Assembly: GCA_964449295.1 (NCBI GenBank)
Contig: CAYUZN010000004.1
Location: 1-35,940 of the forward strand
Reading direction: 5' to 3'
From: CANJJB01 sp964449295
Lineage (GTDB): Bacteria; Chlamydiota; Chlamydiia; Chlamydiales; Rhabdochlamydiaceae
DNA: 35,940 nt
The translations under genes and the position numbers were made by a program. This document shows, one piece after another, positions 14,710-22,426 of the stretch. Numbering within the stretch: the first letter of the stretch is position 1; every line of letters begins with the position of its first letter. A model generated the notes under the pieces. It was not told the DNA's origin, ran no database searches, and saw only the letters and a list, made by a program, of their open reading frames with translations.

Positions 14710-17140
14710 GGTAAACCTCTTCATAGTTTTCGACGAAATGAACCTTCAGACCTTTTCTAATATATTTAGGGAGTTCTTCATAATCGCGCTTATTATCTTT
14801 GGGGAAAATCAAGACTTTGGCACCTGAGCGTTTAGCTGCGATAAGCTTTTCTTTGACACCTCCAATAGGAAGAACTTTGCCTGTCAACGTCAGCTCTCCT
14901 GTCATGGCTAAATCTTCAAGTACAGCCTCCCCCTTTAAGAGAGATAAAAGAGATGTCATCATTGTGACACCTGCAGAAGGACCATCTTTAGGGGTGGCTC
15001 CTTCAGGAATGTGTAAATGCACTTGCATTTTTTCAAAAAAGGGTTTGTCTGGCGCATATTTTTGATATGTGCTCTGAAGATAACTCCAGGCAATTTGAGA
15101 TGATTCCTTCATCACATCCCCTGCTTGACCTGTTAACTTCATCTCTGTTTTCTCTGCAGCGCATTTGATTGATTCAACATACAGCGTTGCACCACCCATA
15201 GATGTCCACGCAAGACCCATACACACTCCTACGGGAGTTTTAGGGTAGTAACGATCGCTTGTAAAGATGGGCTTACCAATAAATTTAGTGAGATTAGTCT
15301 CTGTGATAAGTTGTGCTTCAATAGTTATCTTTCGTTTTTTCTCTCCTGCTTTCACTATTTTAAAAGCGACTTTACGCAAGATTTTTTTGATGTAATTTTC
15401 TAAACTTCTTACGCCAGCTTCTCTAGCATACCCATTGATAATAGCTTTAAGTGCTCCTATAGAAAATGTCACATCCTCTGCTTTGAGACCCATGTTTTTG
15501 CGGTTGCGCGGAATGAGATATTTTTGAGCAATTTTAAGTTTCTCTTCCATGATGTAGCCAGAGAGGCGTAAAATATCCATCCTATCTTTGAGCGGCTCTG
15601 GAATTGTATCCAACACATTGGCTGTCACGATAAAAAGAACATTCGACAGATCGCAGCGCACATCCAAATAGTGATCTAAAAAATCTTTGTTTTGTTCGGG
15701 ATCTAAGACTTCCAAAAGAGCCGATGCGGGATCTCCCTGATAGCTGCTTCCCAACTTATCGACTTCATCAAGCATGATGACAGGGTTCATCGTCTGTGTG
15801 AATTTTAAAGCTTGGATCAATTTACCTGGCATAGCTCCAATATAAGTCCGTCTATGACCTTTGATCTCAGCTTCATCTCTCATGCCACCTACTGAAAAGC
15901 GATAAAACTGACGATTAAGAGCTCTTGCGATGCTTTTGCCAATACTTGTTTTACCGACACCTGGTGGCCCTACAAAACAGATAATACTCCCTTTAATGCC
16001 ACCTGACAATTTACCCACACTGATAAATTCTAAAATACGCTCTTTAATGTCTTCTAGACCGTAATGATCTTCTTCTAATATCTTATCTGCTTGTGACAAA
16101 TTAGGTGAACCCTCATGAAAAACGCCCCAAGGAATAACGGTGAGCCAATCCAAGTAATTACGGCAGACAGCATACTCTGCCGACTGCAATTCTAACACAG
16201 AGAGTTTGTCCATTTCTTCTTTGATCACAGTCATCACATCGTCTGGAACGACTCTTTTTTTAAGCCTTTCTTCAAACTTTTGTAGATCGATCGACTTATC
16301 ATCTTTTTCAAGACCTAATTCTTTTTTGATTGTCTTGAGCTGCTCTCTTAAGAAAAAATCTCGCTGTGATTTAGAAATTGATTGTTCCATCTTCTGATTG
16401 ATCGAACTTTGAAGTTTGCTTAAATCTAGCTCTTTCTTCAGAAGAACAAGCGCCTTACTAATACGGTCATGCAGATCGACTGTTTGCAAGACATCTTGCA
16501 GCTCTTCACGGGTTGCTGTTGTCAAAGCAACTGCAAAATCAGCTAATTTGCCAGGCTCTGTGAAATCGGAGTGGGATAGAAAAATTTGCAACTCTTCTTT
16601 GAAAAGAGGATTGAGCTTTAAGAGCTCTTTAATCGTTGTGATAATGCTAATTGAATACGCTTTTAGCTCTTTAGATAATTTTCCTGATATATCGTCGTAA
16701 TATTTAACTTTAGCTCGTAAGTTTTTTCCACTTTTGATCGGTTTATCAATAGAGATACGCTTTTCCATATTGAGAATGACTTGAGCACCACCCTGTTCCA
16801 TAGGAATAATGCGTAAAATGCGTGCTAAGACCCCAAACTCATACAGATCGTTAAAACCAACCTTATAGACATTAGCATCTTCTTGTTTTGTTAAAAAAAG
16901 ACCCATACACTTATGCTCTGTTTTGGCAATGACTTTTAGCACTTCATAGAAAGCACCTGGTTCAATGACAACGGGTGCTGCCATGCCAGGGAAAAAAGGA
17001 CGTCTATTCAGAGGAATAATAAATACTTGATCGGGACCTTTAGAATCCTCTTGTGACTTATTTTTAGCGTCAAGGGATTCCTTGACAGAATCCATAATGC
17101 TCTCTTCTAGGCTCTCATCTTCTTCGTTCAAATCATCCAC
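14687..17140 (-). CDS. lon: ATP-dependent protease Lon
   Basis: An 817-residue cytoplasmic AAA+ protease, the usual chlamydial length. Order of parts: N-terminal substrate-binding domain (~40-240), coiled-coil linker, AAA+ module with Walker A GPPGVGKTS near residue 391 and Walker B MLDEVDKLG, and a C-terminal protease domain with serine in KDGPSAGVT (~721) and lysine in GGVKEKLIAA (~763), spaced as in E. coli Lon. The first ~35 residues are acidic and less conserved. GAGGG lies 10 nt upstream of the ATG. It degrades misfolded and regulatory proteins. It heads the minus operon lon-nucleotidyltransferase-rhomboid-rnz and is divergent from tsaB, as in C. trachomatis CT343-CT344. Confidence 0.96.
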   Translation of the reverse strand: MDDLNEEDESLEESIMDSVKESLDAKNKSQEDSKGPDQVFIIPLNRRPFFPGMAAPVVIEPGAFYEVLKVIAKTEHKCMGLFLTKQEDANVYKVGFNDLYEFGVLARILRIIPMEQGGAQVILNMEKRISIDKPIKSGKNLRAKVKYYDDISGKLSKELKAYSISIITTIKELLKLNPLFKEELQIFLSHSDFTEPGKLADFAVALTTATREELQDVLQTVDLHDRISKALVLLKKELDLSKLQSSINQKMEQSISKSQRDFFLREQLKTIKKELGLEKDDKSIDLQKFEERLKKRVVPDDVMTVIKEEMDKLSVLELQSAEYAVCRNYLDWLTVIPWGVFHEGSPNLSQADKILEEDHYGLEDIKERILEFISVGKLSGGIKGSIICFVGPPGVGKTSIGKSIARALNRQFYRFSVGGMRDEAEIKGHRRTYIGAMPGKLIQALKFTQTMNPVIMLDEVDKLGSSYQGDPASALLEVLDPEQNKDFLDHYLDVRCDLSNVLFIVTANVLDTIPEPLKDRMDILRLSGYIMEEKLKIAQKYLIPRNRKNMGLKAEDVTFSIGALKAIINGYAREAGVRSLENYIKKILRKVAFKIVKAGEKKRKITIEAQLITETNLTKFIGKPIFTSDRYYPKTPVGVCMGLAWTSMGGATLYVESIKCAAEKTEMKLTGQAGDVMKESSQIAWSYLQSTYQKYAPDKPFFEKMQVHLHIPEGATPKDGPSAGVTMMTSLLSLLKGEAVLEDLAMTGELTLTGKVLPIGGVKEKLIAAKRSGAKVLIFPKDNKRDYEELPKYIRKGLKVHFVENYEEVYHVAFPKK

Positions 17141-17214
17141 GCTACACCCTCATTTAAACCGATTTAATCTAACATCTCTTTTAAAATATGGCAATGAAAG
17201 GTATACTACGTCTC

Positions 17215-17598
17215 ATGTCAAAAATTGCTTTAATCATCGACGCTAGCTCTGATAAAACTTTTCTTGCCATCTCTGAAGATGGCATAATTAAAAAAAATTA
17301 TATCATTCAAGATTCAAAACAGCTCTCTAAATTTTTATTGCCTAATATTGAGCTCCTTCTCCAAGGAATCTTTCTAGACTATATCGCTGTGGGCATTGGG
17401 CCTGGATCTTTTACAGGGACACGGATTGGAGCCACTGTGGCTAAAACACTAGGTTTTGCCCTTGAAGTTCCTGTTTTCACCTTTTCTTCTACCCTCCTTC
17501 CCGATTTAGAGGCTATTGGAAAGTTTTCCTATCAAAAATCACAAAAAGACTTGCCCGATGCTCAAATAGAACTTGTCTATTTTTCTCCAACGCCTTAA
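17215..17598 (+). CDS. tsaB: TsaB (YeaZ) tRNA t6A-modification protein, short form
   Basis: The start MSKIALIIDASSDKTF and the motif GPGSFTGTRIG identify TsaB, partner of TsaD in making N6-threonylcarbamoyl-adenosine at position 37 of ANN-decoding tRNAs. Start 17215 is preferred because it aligns with the family N terminus; an in-frame ATG at 17188 adds nine residues without a ribosome binding site. At 127 residues it holds only the first actin-like lobe, against ~230 residues in E. coli, and ends in polar sequence. There is no frameshifted remainder downstream, since rpsU begins 44 bases later, so it may be a naturally short chlamydial form. Position next to rpsU and dnaJ matches C. trachomatis CT343. 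Confidence 0.82.
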   Translation: MSKIALIIDASSDKTFLAISEDGIIKKNYIIQDSKQLSKFLLPNIELLLQGIFLDYIAVGIGPGSFTGTRIGATVAKTLGFALEVPVFTFSSTLLPDLEAIGKFSYQKSQKDLPDAQIELVYFSPTP

Positions 17599-17642
17599 GA
17601 TAATATGAATCTATCTAACCTAAACGAAGGGGAAAACATAAG

Positions 17643-17840
17643 ATGTCTAGTGTGAAGGTCCGCTCGGGAGAACCGATTGACAAAGCTCTGCGAGCTCTCA
17701 AGAAAAAGCTTGATAGAGAAGGTATCATGAAATCTGCAAAAGCGCATCGTTTCTACGATAAGCCTTCTGTCAAAAGTAGAGCTAAATCAAAAGCAGCTCT
17801 CAAATATCGAAAACCAAAAAATTACTCTAGGCAGTTTTAA
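17643..17840 (+). CDS. rpsU: 30S ribosomal protein S21
   Basis: A 65-residue, strongly basic protein (SVKVRSGEPIDKALRALKKK..., RFYDKPSVKSRAKSKAALKY). S21 sits on the small-subunit platform near the 3' end of 16S rRNA and helps initiation. AAGGGG lies 10 nt before the ATG. dnaJ starts seven bases after the stop, so the two are co-transcribed; the rpsU-dnaJ pair is conserved in Chlamydia. Confidence 0.97.
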   Translation: MSSVKVRSGEPIDKALRALKKKLDREGIMKSAKAHRFYDKPSVKSRAKSKAALKYRKPKNYSRQF

Positions 17841-17847
17841 GAATATC

Positions 17848-19002
17848 ATGTCTGATTATTATAAAGTTCTCGGCATCTCCAAAGATGCTTCTCAGGAAGA
17901 TATTAAAAAAGCTTACCGCAAAAATGCGATCAAGTACCATCCGGATAAAAATTCTGGTGATCCTGCTGCTGAGAAGAAATTTAAAGAGATTTCAGAAGCC
18001 TATGAAGTTTTAAGCGACGAGAAAAAAAGGCAAATCTACGACCAGTATGGTGCCGATGCTGTGAATGCAGGAGCTGGGATGGGTGGTGGAGCTGGCGGTT
18101 TTTCTTCTATGGAAGAAGCTCTTCGAACATTTATGGGTGCCTTTGGAGGCTCTCAGGGAGGTGGCTCTGGCGATATGTTCGAGTCCCTCTTTGGTTTTGA
18201 AGGAGGAGGATCTCATAATGGACCTCGCCAGGGAACTAGCAAAAAAATGCAACTTACCGTTTCTTTTGAAGAAGCTGTAAAAGGTGTTGAAAAAGAGGCT
18301 TCGATCACCAATTATGTCCTTTGCTCCAAATGTGATGGATCAGGGGCTGCCTCGGCATCTGCTATTAAAAAATGCACCAGATGCCAAGGTAGCGGGCAAG
18401 TGCATCAAAGTCGTGGTTTTTTCAGCATGGCATCTGTCTGTCCAACCTGCCATGGTGCTGGCAAAATGATCACCGATCCCTGTTCAGAATGCCGGGGTGC
18501 TGGCCGTCTTAAAAAGAAACAACAAGTCACCATTAAAGTTCCTGCTGGAATTGATAATGGCATGAGACTGCGCCTGGGAGGTTATGGAGATGCCGGTGAA
18601 GCAGGAGGTCCTTCAGGTGATCTTTATGTCTATATCAATGTTGAACCACATAATTTTTTCCAAAGAGAAGGCGATGATGTCTTTGTGGAACTTCCTCTAG
18701 GATTTACAGAAGCTGCTCTCGGCTGTAAAAAAGAGATTCCTACTCCTCTTGGAGAAACCGCTAGAGTCAATATTCCTGAAGGAACTCAAACCGATAAGGT
18801 TTTGCGCGTGAAAGGAGAAGGAATGCCCAATGTCCATGGACAAGGGAAAGGCGATCTCCTCATTAAAGTCATTGTCGAAACACCTGTGCGCCTCAGTGAT
18901 GAGCAAAAAGAGATCTTAAAATCTTTTGCCGCTCTTGAAAAAGAACACAACTCGCCTCGAAAGAAAAACTTCTTTGATAGAATCAAAAGTCTATTTGTTT
19001 AG
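17848..19002 (+). CDS. dnaJ: Chaperone DnaJ (Hsp40)
   Basis: A 384-residue type I DnaJ, co-chaperone that delivers unfolded clients to DnaK and stimulates its ATPase. Domains: J domain 1-70 with the HPD tripeptide in KYHPDKN; Gly/Phe-rich linker ~74-125; four zinc-finger repeats CSKCDGSG, CTRCQGSG, CPTCHGAG and CSECRGAG (~155-220); C-terminal substrate-binding domains. The ATG has only a weak upstream AAGAA, so translation may depend on coupling to rpsU. The last 12 bp overlap the end of the convergent dipeptidase gene. Same order as C. trachomatis CT341-CT342. Confidence 0.97.
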   Translation: MSDYYKVLGISKDASQEDIKKAYRKNAIKYHPDKNSGDPAAEKKFKEISEAYEVLSDEKKRQIYDQYGADAVNAGAGMGGGAGGFSSMEEALRTFMGAFGGSQGGGSGDMFESLFGFEGGGSHNGPRQGTSKKMQLTVSFEEAVKGVEKEASITNYVLCSKCDGSGAASASAIKKCTRCQGSGQVHQSRGFFSMASVCPTCHGAGKMITDPCSECRGAGRLKKKQQVTIKVPAGIDNGMRLRLGGYGDAGEAGGPSGDLYVYINVEPHNFFQREGDDVFVELPLGFTEAALGCKKEIPTPLGETARVNIPEGTQTDKVLRVKGEGMPNVHGQGKGDLLIKVIVETPVRLSDEQKEILKSFAALEKEHNSPRKKNFFDRIKSLFV

Positions 19003-19932
19003 CCCCAAGAAAGTGGTGAGATTTTTATGAGCAAGGCCCTCTATTTCCGAAGGGCTTAAAGTGTCTTGGATGAGATCTAAAAATTTGGGATAACAAGCAG
19101 CTGTATCAAATCCAGGATTAAAAAAGGGTCTTAAATCATCATACTCTACAGGAAAATCTCGATCATCGAAAAAATCTGCACCCAGGCACATGTGATCTAT
19201 GACTTTTAAATTTTGAGCAAATTCAAGCTGCTCTAAAAAATCGTTAGCTCCATTTGAGCCCAAAAAACGACGAACAAAGTTAAGACCAATGAGTCCTTGC
19301 CTTGCGACAATTTCTTTAGCACTATCATCTGTTAAATTGCGTTCATGATCTGACATAGATCGAAAATTAGAGTGACTTGCAACTGGGATAATTTTTAAGT
19401 GTCTTTTATCGATGTAATTGAAAATATCATGAGCTAATTTATCAGTTGTGTGACTCAAATCGATAGCAATCCCCTTGCCATTCATCCACTCCAAAAGTTT
19501 TTCTCCATCAGGCTTTAATCCTATTTTTGCCCCGCACCCTCCTCCAAATCGATTCTCTCCATTCCATGTCAAGCTAATATAGGCAATTTTTCCAGCTCTT
19601 TTAAGCCAATCATTAAGTCTTTTAAACCCATCTTCTAATCGCTCTTTCTCTTCACAAAAACTAGATGCATTTTCAATAGACACAACAAGCTTGATTTTAT
19701 CTGTGAAAACAGCGGGATATTTTTTAGGCAAATCGGTAAATGCTTGAAACTGTTTTTCACCAGACAGTGCTGAGCCTGTTTTCGTTTGAGTGTAAATAGC
19801 CAGGGTCTGACAAGTAACTCCCCCCTCTAATAAGAAAGGAATAGATGCCCTTGATTCAGGGTCATAAGCTGTCCTGGTCTTGTCTTCTGCCAAATAAGAA
19901 AGAAGATCACAGTGAAAATCGGCAATAGGCAT
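18991..19932 (-). CDS. Membrane-type dipeptidase, peptidase family M19
   Basis: A 313-residue zinc dipeptidase of the renal-dipeptidase family. It has the N-terminal metal motif ADFHCDLL (H7, D9), IDLSHTTDK with a histidine ligand, IPVASHSNFR, and GADFFDDRD near the C terminus. Family members cut dipeptides, including some with a D-residue at the C-terminal side. No signal peptide is present, so it is cytoplasmic. Likely role is scavenging host-derived dipeptides, or cell-wall dipeptides (inference). C. trachomatis has a homologue (CT138) in another context, so this placement differs. The 3' end overlaps dnaJ convergently by 12 bp. Confidence 0.88.
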   Translation of the reverse strand: MPIADFHCDLLSYLAEDKTRTAYDPESRASIPFLLEGGVTCQTLAIYTQTKTGSALSGEKQFQAFTDLPKKYPAVFTDKIKLVVSIENASSFCEEKERLEDGFKRLNDWLKRAGKIAYISLTWNGENRFGGGCGAKIGLKPDGEKLLEWMNGKGIAIDLSHTTDKLAHDIFNYIDKRHLKIIPVASHSNFRSMSDHERNLTDDSAKEIVARQGLIGLNFVRRFLGSNGANDFLEQLEFAQNLKVIDHMCLGADFFDDRDFPVEYDDLRPFFNPGFDTAACYPKFLDLIQDTLSPSEIEGLAHKNLTTFLGLNK

Positions 19933-20037
19933 ATATCCTCTCTTTTTCTAAACACCTGTAATCTAACTACTTTAACAAAAAAAATCTACCCCTTTTCAAT
20001 ATAAAGTAAAATTAATATTTTAATTTTTTAGCAAACC

Positions 20038-20080
20038 TTGTAAAGTGAGTATTAGGGAGCATAAGATATATATATATCTT
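20038..20080 (+). promoter_or_regulatory. Possible promoter with 18-bp palindrome upstream of the HPGQKPQ gene
   Basis: TTGTAA (20038-20043) and TAAGAT (20062-20067) are 18 nt apart. A perfect palindrome, AAGATATATATATATCTT (20063-20080), overlaps the putative -10 and could be an operator or, in RNA, a leader hairpin. Confidence 0.35.
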
Positions 20081-20146
20081 CCTATGGTTTTTGCAGCCAG
20101 AGGAAGGACGTACCTTATGACACGTTCATAAATTAGGAGAAAAAGA

Positions 20147-20284
20147 ATGGAAAAACAAGCAAATCATCAACAGCATCCAGGTCAAAAACCACAACATCCT
20201 GGACAAAAGCCTCAATTTCCTGGTCAAAAACCACAGCATCCAGGTCAAAAACCACAGTTTCCTACAAAAAATCCACGTCATTAA
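20147..20284 (+). CDS. 45-residue heptad-repeat peptide (HPGQKPQ)n
   Basis: A short frame with a strong ribosome site (TAGGAGAAAAAGA before the ATG). It encodes MEKQANHQQ followed by four heptads, HPGQKPQ, HPGQKPQ, FPGQKPQ, HPGQKPQ, then FPTKNPRH. First position of each heptad is His or Phe; the others do not vary. The peptide is very basic, rich in Pro, Gln and His, and has no hydrophobic helix or signal peptide. The DNA copies differ at silent sites (CCAGGTCAAAAACCA against CCTGGACAAAAGCCT), which argues that the protein sequence is under selection. Two terminator hairpins follow directly, the first three bases after the stop. So it is an independent transcription unit. Function unknown; similar small PGQ-rich peptides exist in other bacteria, but I cannot name a family. 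Confidence 0.75.
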   Translation: MEKQANHQQHPGQKPQHPGQKPQFPGQKPQHPGQKPQFPTKNPRH

Positions 20285-20286
20285 TC

Positions 20287-20309
20287 GATTCTCGATGAGA
20301 ATCTTTTTT
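20287..20309 (+). terminator. Rho-independent terminator 1 after the heptad-repeat gene
   Basis: GATTCTC, loop GAT, GAGAATC, then six T. Perfect 7-bp stem beginning three bases after the stop codon. Confidence 0.85.
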
Positions 20310-20313
20310 GCTC

Positions 20314-20345
20314 AAACACACTCTTTTTAGAGTGTGTTTGTTTTT
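20314..20345 (+). terminator. Rho-independent terminator 2
   Basis: AAACACACTC, a 6-nt loop (TTTTTA), GAGTGTGTTT, then GTTTTT. Perfect 10-bp stem immediately behind the first terminator. Confidence 0.85.
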
Positions 20346-20355
20346 AAGCGATGAT

Positions 20356-20379
20356 CGAATTTTCCTTAGAGGAAAACTC
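20356..20379 (-). terminator. Hairpin downstream of glyS
   Basis: On the minus strand CGAGTTTTCCT, loop CTA, AGGAAAATTCG forms an 11-bp stem with one G-T pair, 16 bases after the glyS stop. No T-run follows, so termination is uncertain. Confidence 0.35.
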
Positions 20380-20394
20380 GCATATCACATTTTT

Positions 20395-21762
20395 TCAAGA
20401 AAGTCTACTCTGAATAATACTTTCAAGCTCACTGACTGCAACTCTATCTTGCTTCATAGAGTCTCGATCTCTGATGGTGACCGTTTCTGTAGGACCTTCA
20501 AACGTATCAAAATCAACTGTGATGCAAAGAGGTGTTCCCACCTCATCATGACGACGGTAAGCTTTCCCTACATTGCCCGTATCTTCATACTTGATCCTGC
20601 CAAGCCCCAACTTTTGCAAGCTATTTTTAATGTCTTTGGCTTTAGCGACAATTTTTTCATTATTACGAGCCAGAGGAACAACGGCCACCTTCACAGGAGC
20701 TAGATGGGGTTTTAATTTAAGCACAATACGTTCCCCACCCCCCTCGACAGATTCCTTATGATACGCCTCAACCAAAATAGCAAGCACGCCTCTATCCAAA
20801 CCAGCAGAAGGCTCTATGACAAAAGGAACAAAATACTGCTTATTTTGGATATCTTGGATAGCCAGAGTCGTTGTCGAATCTAAGTTAGGCTTAACATTAG
20901 CCCATAACTTTAAAGCCTCCTGCCCTTTCGAATGAGAGCCCAAGTCAAAATCTGTTCTATTGGCAATTCCTTCTAACTCTTCAAAACCAAAAGGAAATTT
21001 ATAGAGAATATCGGTTGTTGCTTTGGCATAGTGGGCCAGCTCTTCTTTAGCTTGAGGCTGGAGTTGAAGATTGTCTGAAGTGAGCCCCTGCTTTCTCCAC
21101 CAATTAAGCCTCATGTCAACCCAATCTGTATGCCACTTCTCATCTGTGCCTGGGACAACAAAAAATTCAAGCTCCATCTGCTCAAATTCACGCACTCTAA
21201 AAATAAAATTTCTGGGGGTTACCTCATTACGAAAAGCTTTTCCTATCTGAGCTATCCCAAAGGGGAGCTTTCTCGATGTCGAATCGATGACATTTTTGAA
21301 ATTGGTAAAAATCCCCTGAGCTGTCTCAGGTCTTAAGTAAGCAATATTTGTGCCATCATCAACAGGACCCAGTGTTGTGCGCAGCATCAAATTAAAATTG
21401 CGTGGTTCTGTCAAATCTTTAGAGCCACAATTATCACACTTGTGATCTACGACATGATCGGCCCTCATTCGGCATTTACAAGCCTTACAATCAACCATCG
21501 GATCGGAAAACGTCTCTTCATGCCCTGAATATTTCAACGTCAATCTATGAGTGATAATCGAGGTATCTAGCCCTTCGATGTCATCCCTCTCGTAGACCAT
21601 CGCTTTCCACCACGCAGCCTTCAAATTATTTTTAAGTTCAACTCCTAAAGGGCCGTAATCATAGATCCCCTGCAAGCCCCCATAAATATCTGAACTCTGA
21701 AATAATATCCCACGCCTCTTACAAAGCGATATAATCTCATCCATTGCCACTTGATGTCCCAT
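20395..21762 (-). CDS. glyS: Glycyl-tRNA synthetase, single-chain (alpha2) type
   Basis: A 455-residue class II synthetase that charges tRNA-Gly. It is of the homodimeric type found in Gram-positives, archaea and eukaryotes: N-terminal LCKRRGILFQSSDIYGG, RPETAQGIFTNFKNV, motif 2 FRNEVTPRN...RVREFEQMELEFF, motif 3 GLDRGVLAILVEA, and a C-terminal anticodon-binding domain. An inserted four-cysteine cluster (CKACKC...CDNC, residues ~93-117) may bind zinc. Classical Chlamydia instead use a fused alpha-beta GlyRS of about 1000 residues, so this is a different enzyme class. GAGGA lies 6 nt before the ATG. The gene is divergent from the PPPY membrane protein gene. Confidence 0.93.
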   Translation of the reverse strand: MGHQVAMDEIISLCKRRGILFQSSDIYGGLQGIYDYGPLGVELKNNLKAAWWKAMVYERDDIEGLDTSIITHRLTLKYSGHEETFSDPMVDCKACKCRMRADHVVDHKCDNCGSKDLTEPRNFNLMLRTTLGPVDDGTNIAYLRPETAQGIFTNFKNVIDSTSRKLPFGIAQIGKAFRNEVTPRNFIFRVREFEQMELEFFVVPGTDEKWHTDWVDMRLNWWRKQGLTSDNLQLQPQAKEELAHYAKATTDILYKFPFGFEELEGIANRTDFDLGSHSKGQEALKLWANVKPNLDSTTTLAIQDIQNKQYFVPFVIEPSAGLDRGVLAILVEAYHKESVEGGGERIVLKLKPHLAPVKVAVVPLARNNEKIVAKAKDIKNSLQKLGLGRIKYEDTGNVGKAYRRHDEVGTPLCITVDFDTFEGPTETVTIRDRDSMKQDRVAVSELESIIQSRLS

Positions 21763-21784
21763 TCTTAGTCCTCAAAGATTAGAC

Positions 21785-21790
21785 AGTATA
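21785..21790 (-). promoter_or_regulatory. Possible -10 element of glyS
   Basis: TATACT on the minus strand, 22 nt upstream of the glyS ATG. The -35 region is weak. Confidence 0.3.
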
Positions 21791-21833
21791 AAACATCTAT
21801 TCAAATAATGATAGAATTTATCTCTTTATCATC

Positions 21834-21861
21834 TTGACTTTGTATTTCTAGTTAGAATATG
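21834..21861 (+). promoter_or_regulatory. Probable promoter of the PPPY membrane protein gene
   Basis: TTGACT (21834-21839) with AATATG (21856-21861) 16 nt downstream, about 24 nt before the ATG at 21886. Confidence 0.4.
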
Positions 21862-21885
21862 CTTTTTCCTTAAATATAGGTTCTT

Positions 21886-22350
21886 ATGAGTTTTTCTATA
21901 AGAGATGTCGTGAGAATAGATAGACCCCAGTTACCTACTATTTTCGCTTTCCGAGCAGATATTCACACAGTTTTTCTTGAGTGGCTGGATTTATCTGCAT
22001 TACAAAGAGATTTCCCGAGTCGCATTACCATCGATGGATCGATGGTTTCATTTAAAGGACCTGTATGCATATTTCCCGATCCAGCTGCATTTAAAACAAC
22101 CTTAATTAAAACAACTTTAATAGCTTTAGTAATAGTGGCTGTTTTTACGCTTCTTTACAACCTTCCCTTAGAAGAACCCTCAGATAGAACACACATAGCT
22201 CCCTATGATGCACCACCACCACCACCTTATTCTCCCTACTCAGATAGTCAAAAAAAAATCATAGGCATCGCATTAACTGTTTTAGCCTCTGCTACAATGT
22301 TCTACATAGTTAGTAGAATCCCCAATAAACCAGGCGTTTATTTTCTTTAG
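21886..22350 (+). CDS. Unknown two-helix membrane protein with PPPY motif
   Basis: A 154-residue protein I do not recognise. A ~70-residue N-terminal soluble part is followed by a membrane helix at ~73-92, a polar proline-rich stretch ~93-123 holding DAPPPPPYSPY, and a second helix at ~125-143, then a short tail. PPPY at 112-115 is a textbook ligand for WW domains, which occur in eukaryotic ubiquitin ligases such as the Nedd4 group. The prolines are coded by a (CAC)5-type tract near 22211, which could vary in length. If both helices cross the membrane, the PPPY loop and the termini lie on opposite sides. Chlamydial inclusion-membrane proteins also have two helices, but usually closer together. 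ATAGG sits five bases before the ATG. Host-facing role is a hypothesis. Confidence 0.72.
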   Translation: MSFSIRDVVRIDRPQLPTIFAFRADIHTVFLEWLDLSALQRDFPSRITIDGSMVSFKGPVCIFPDPAAFKTTLIKTTLIALVIVAVFTLLYNLPLEEPSDRTHIAPYDAPPPPPYSPYSDSQKKIIGIALTVLASATMFYIVSRIPNKPGVYFL

Positions 22351-22426
22351 ATAAAGAGCCTATCATTTTACCATTGCAATTAAATAGACATTTTTAGCAT
22401 ATCTTCTAAGATTCTTGGAGGATCGT

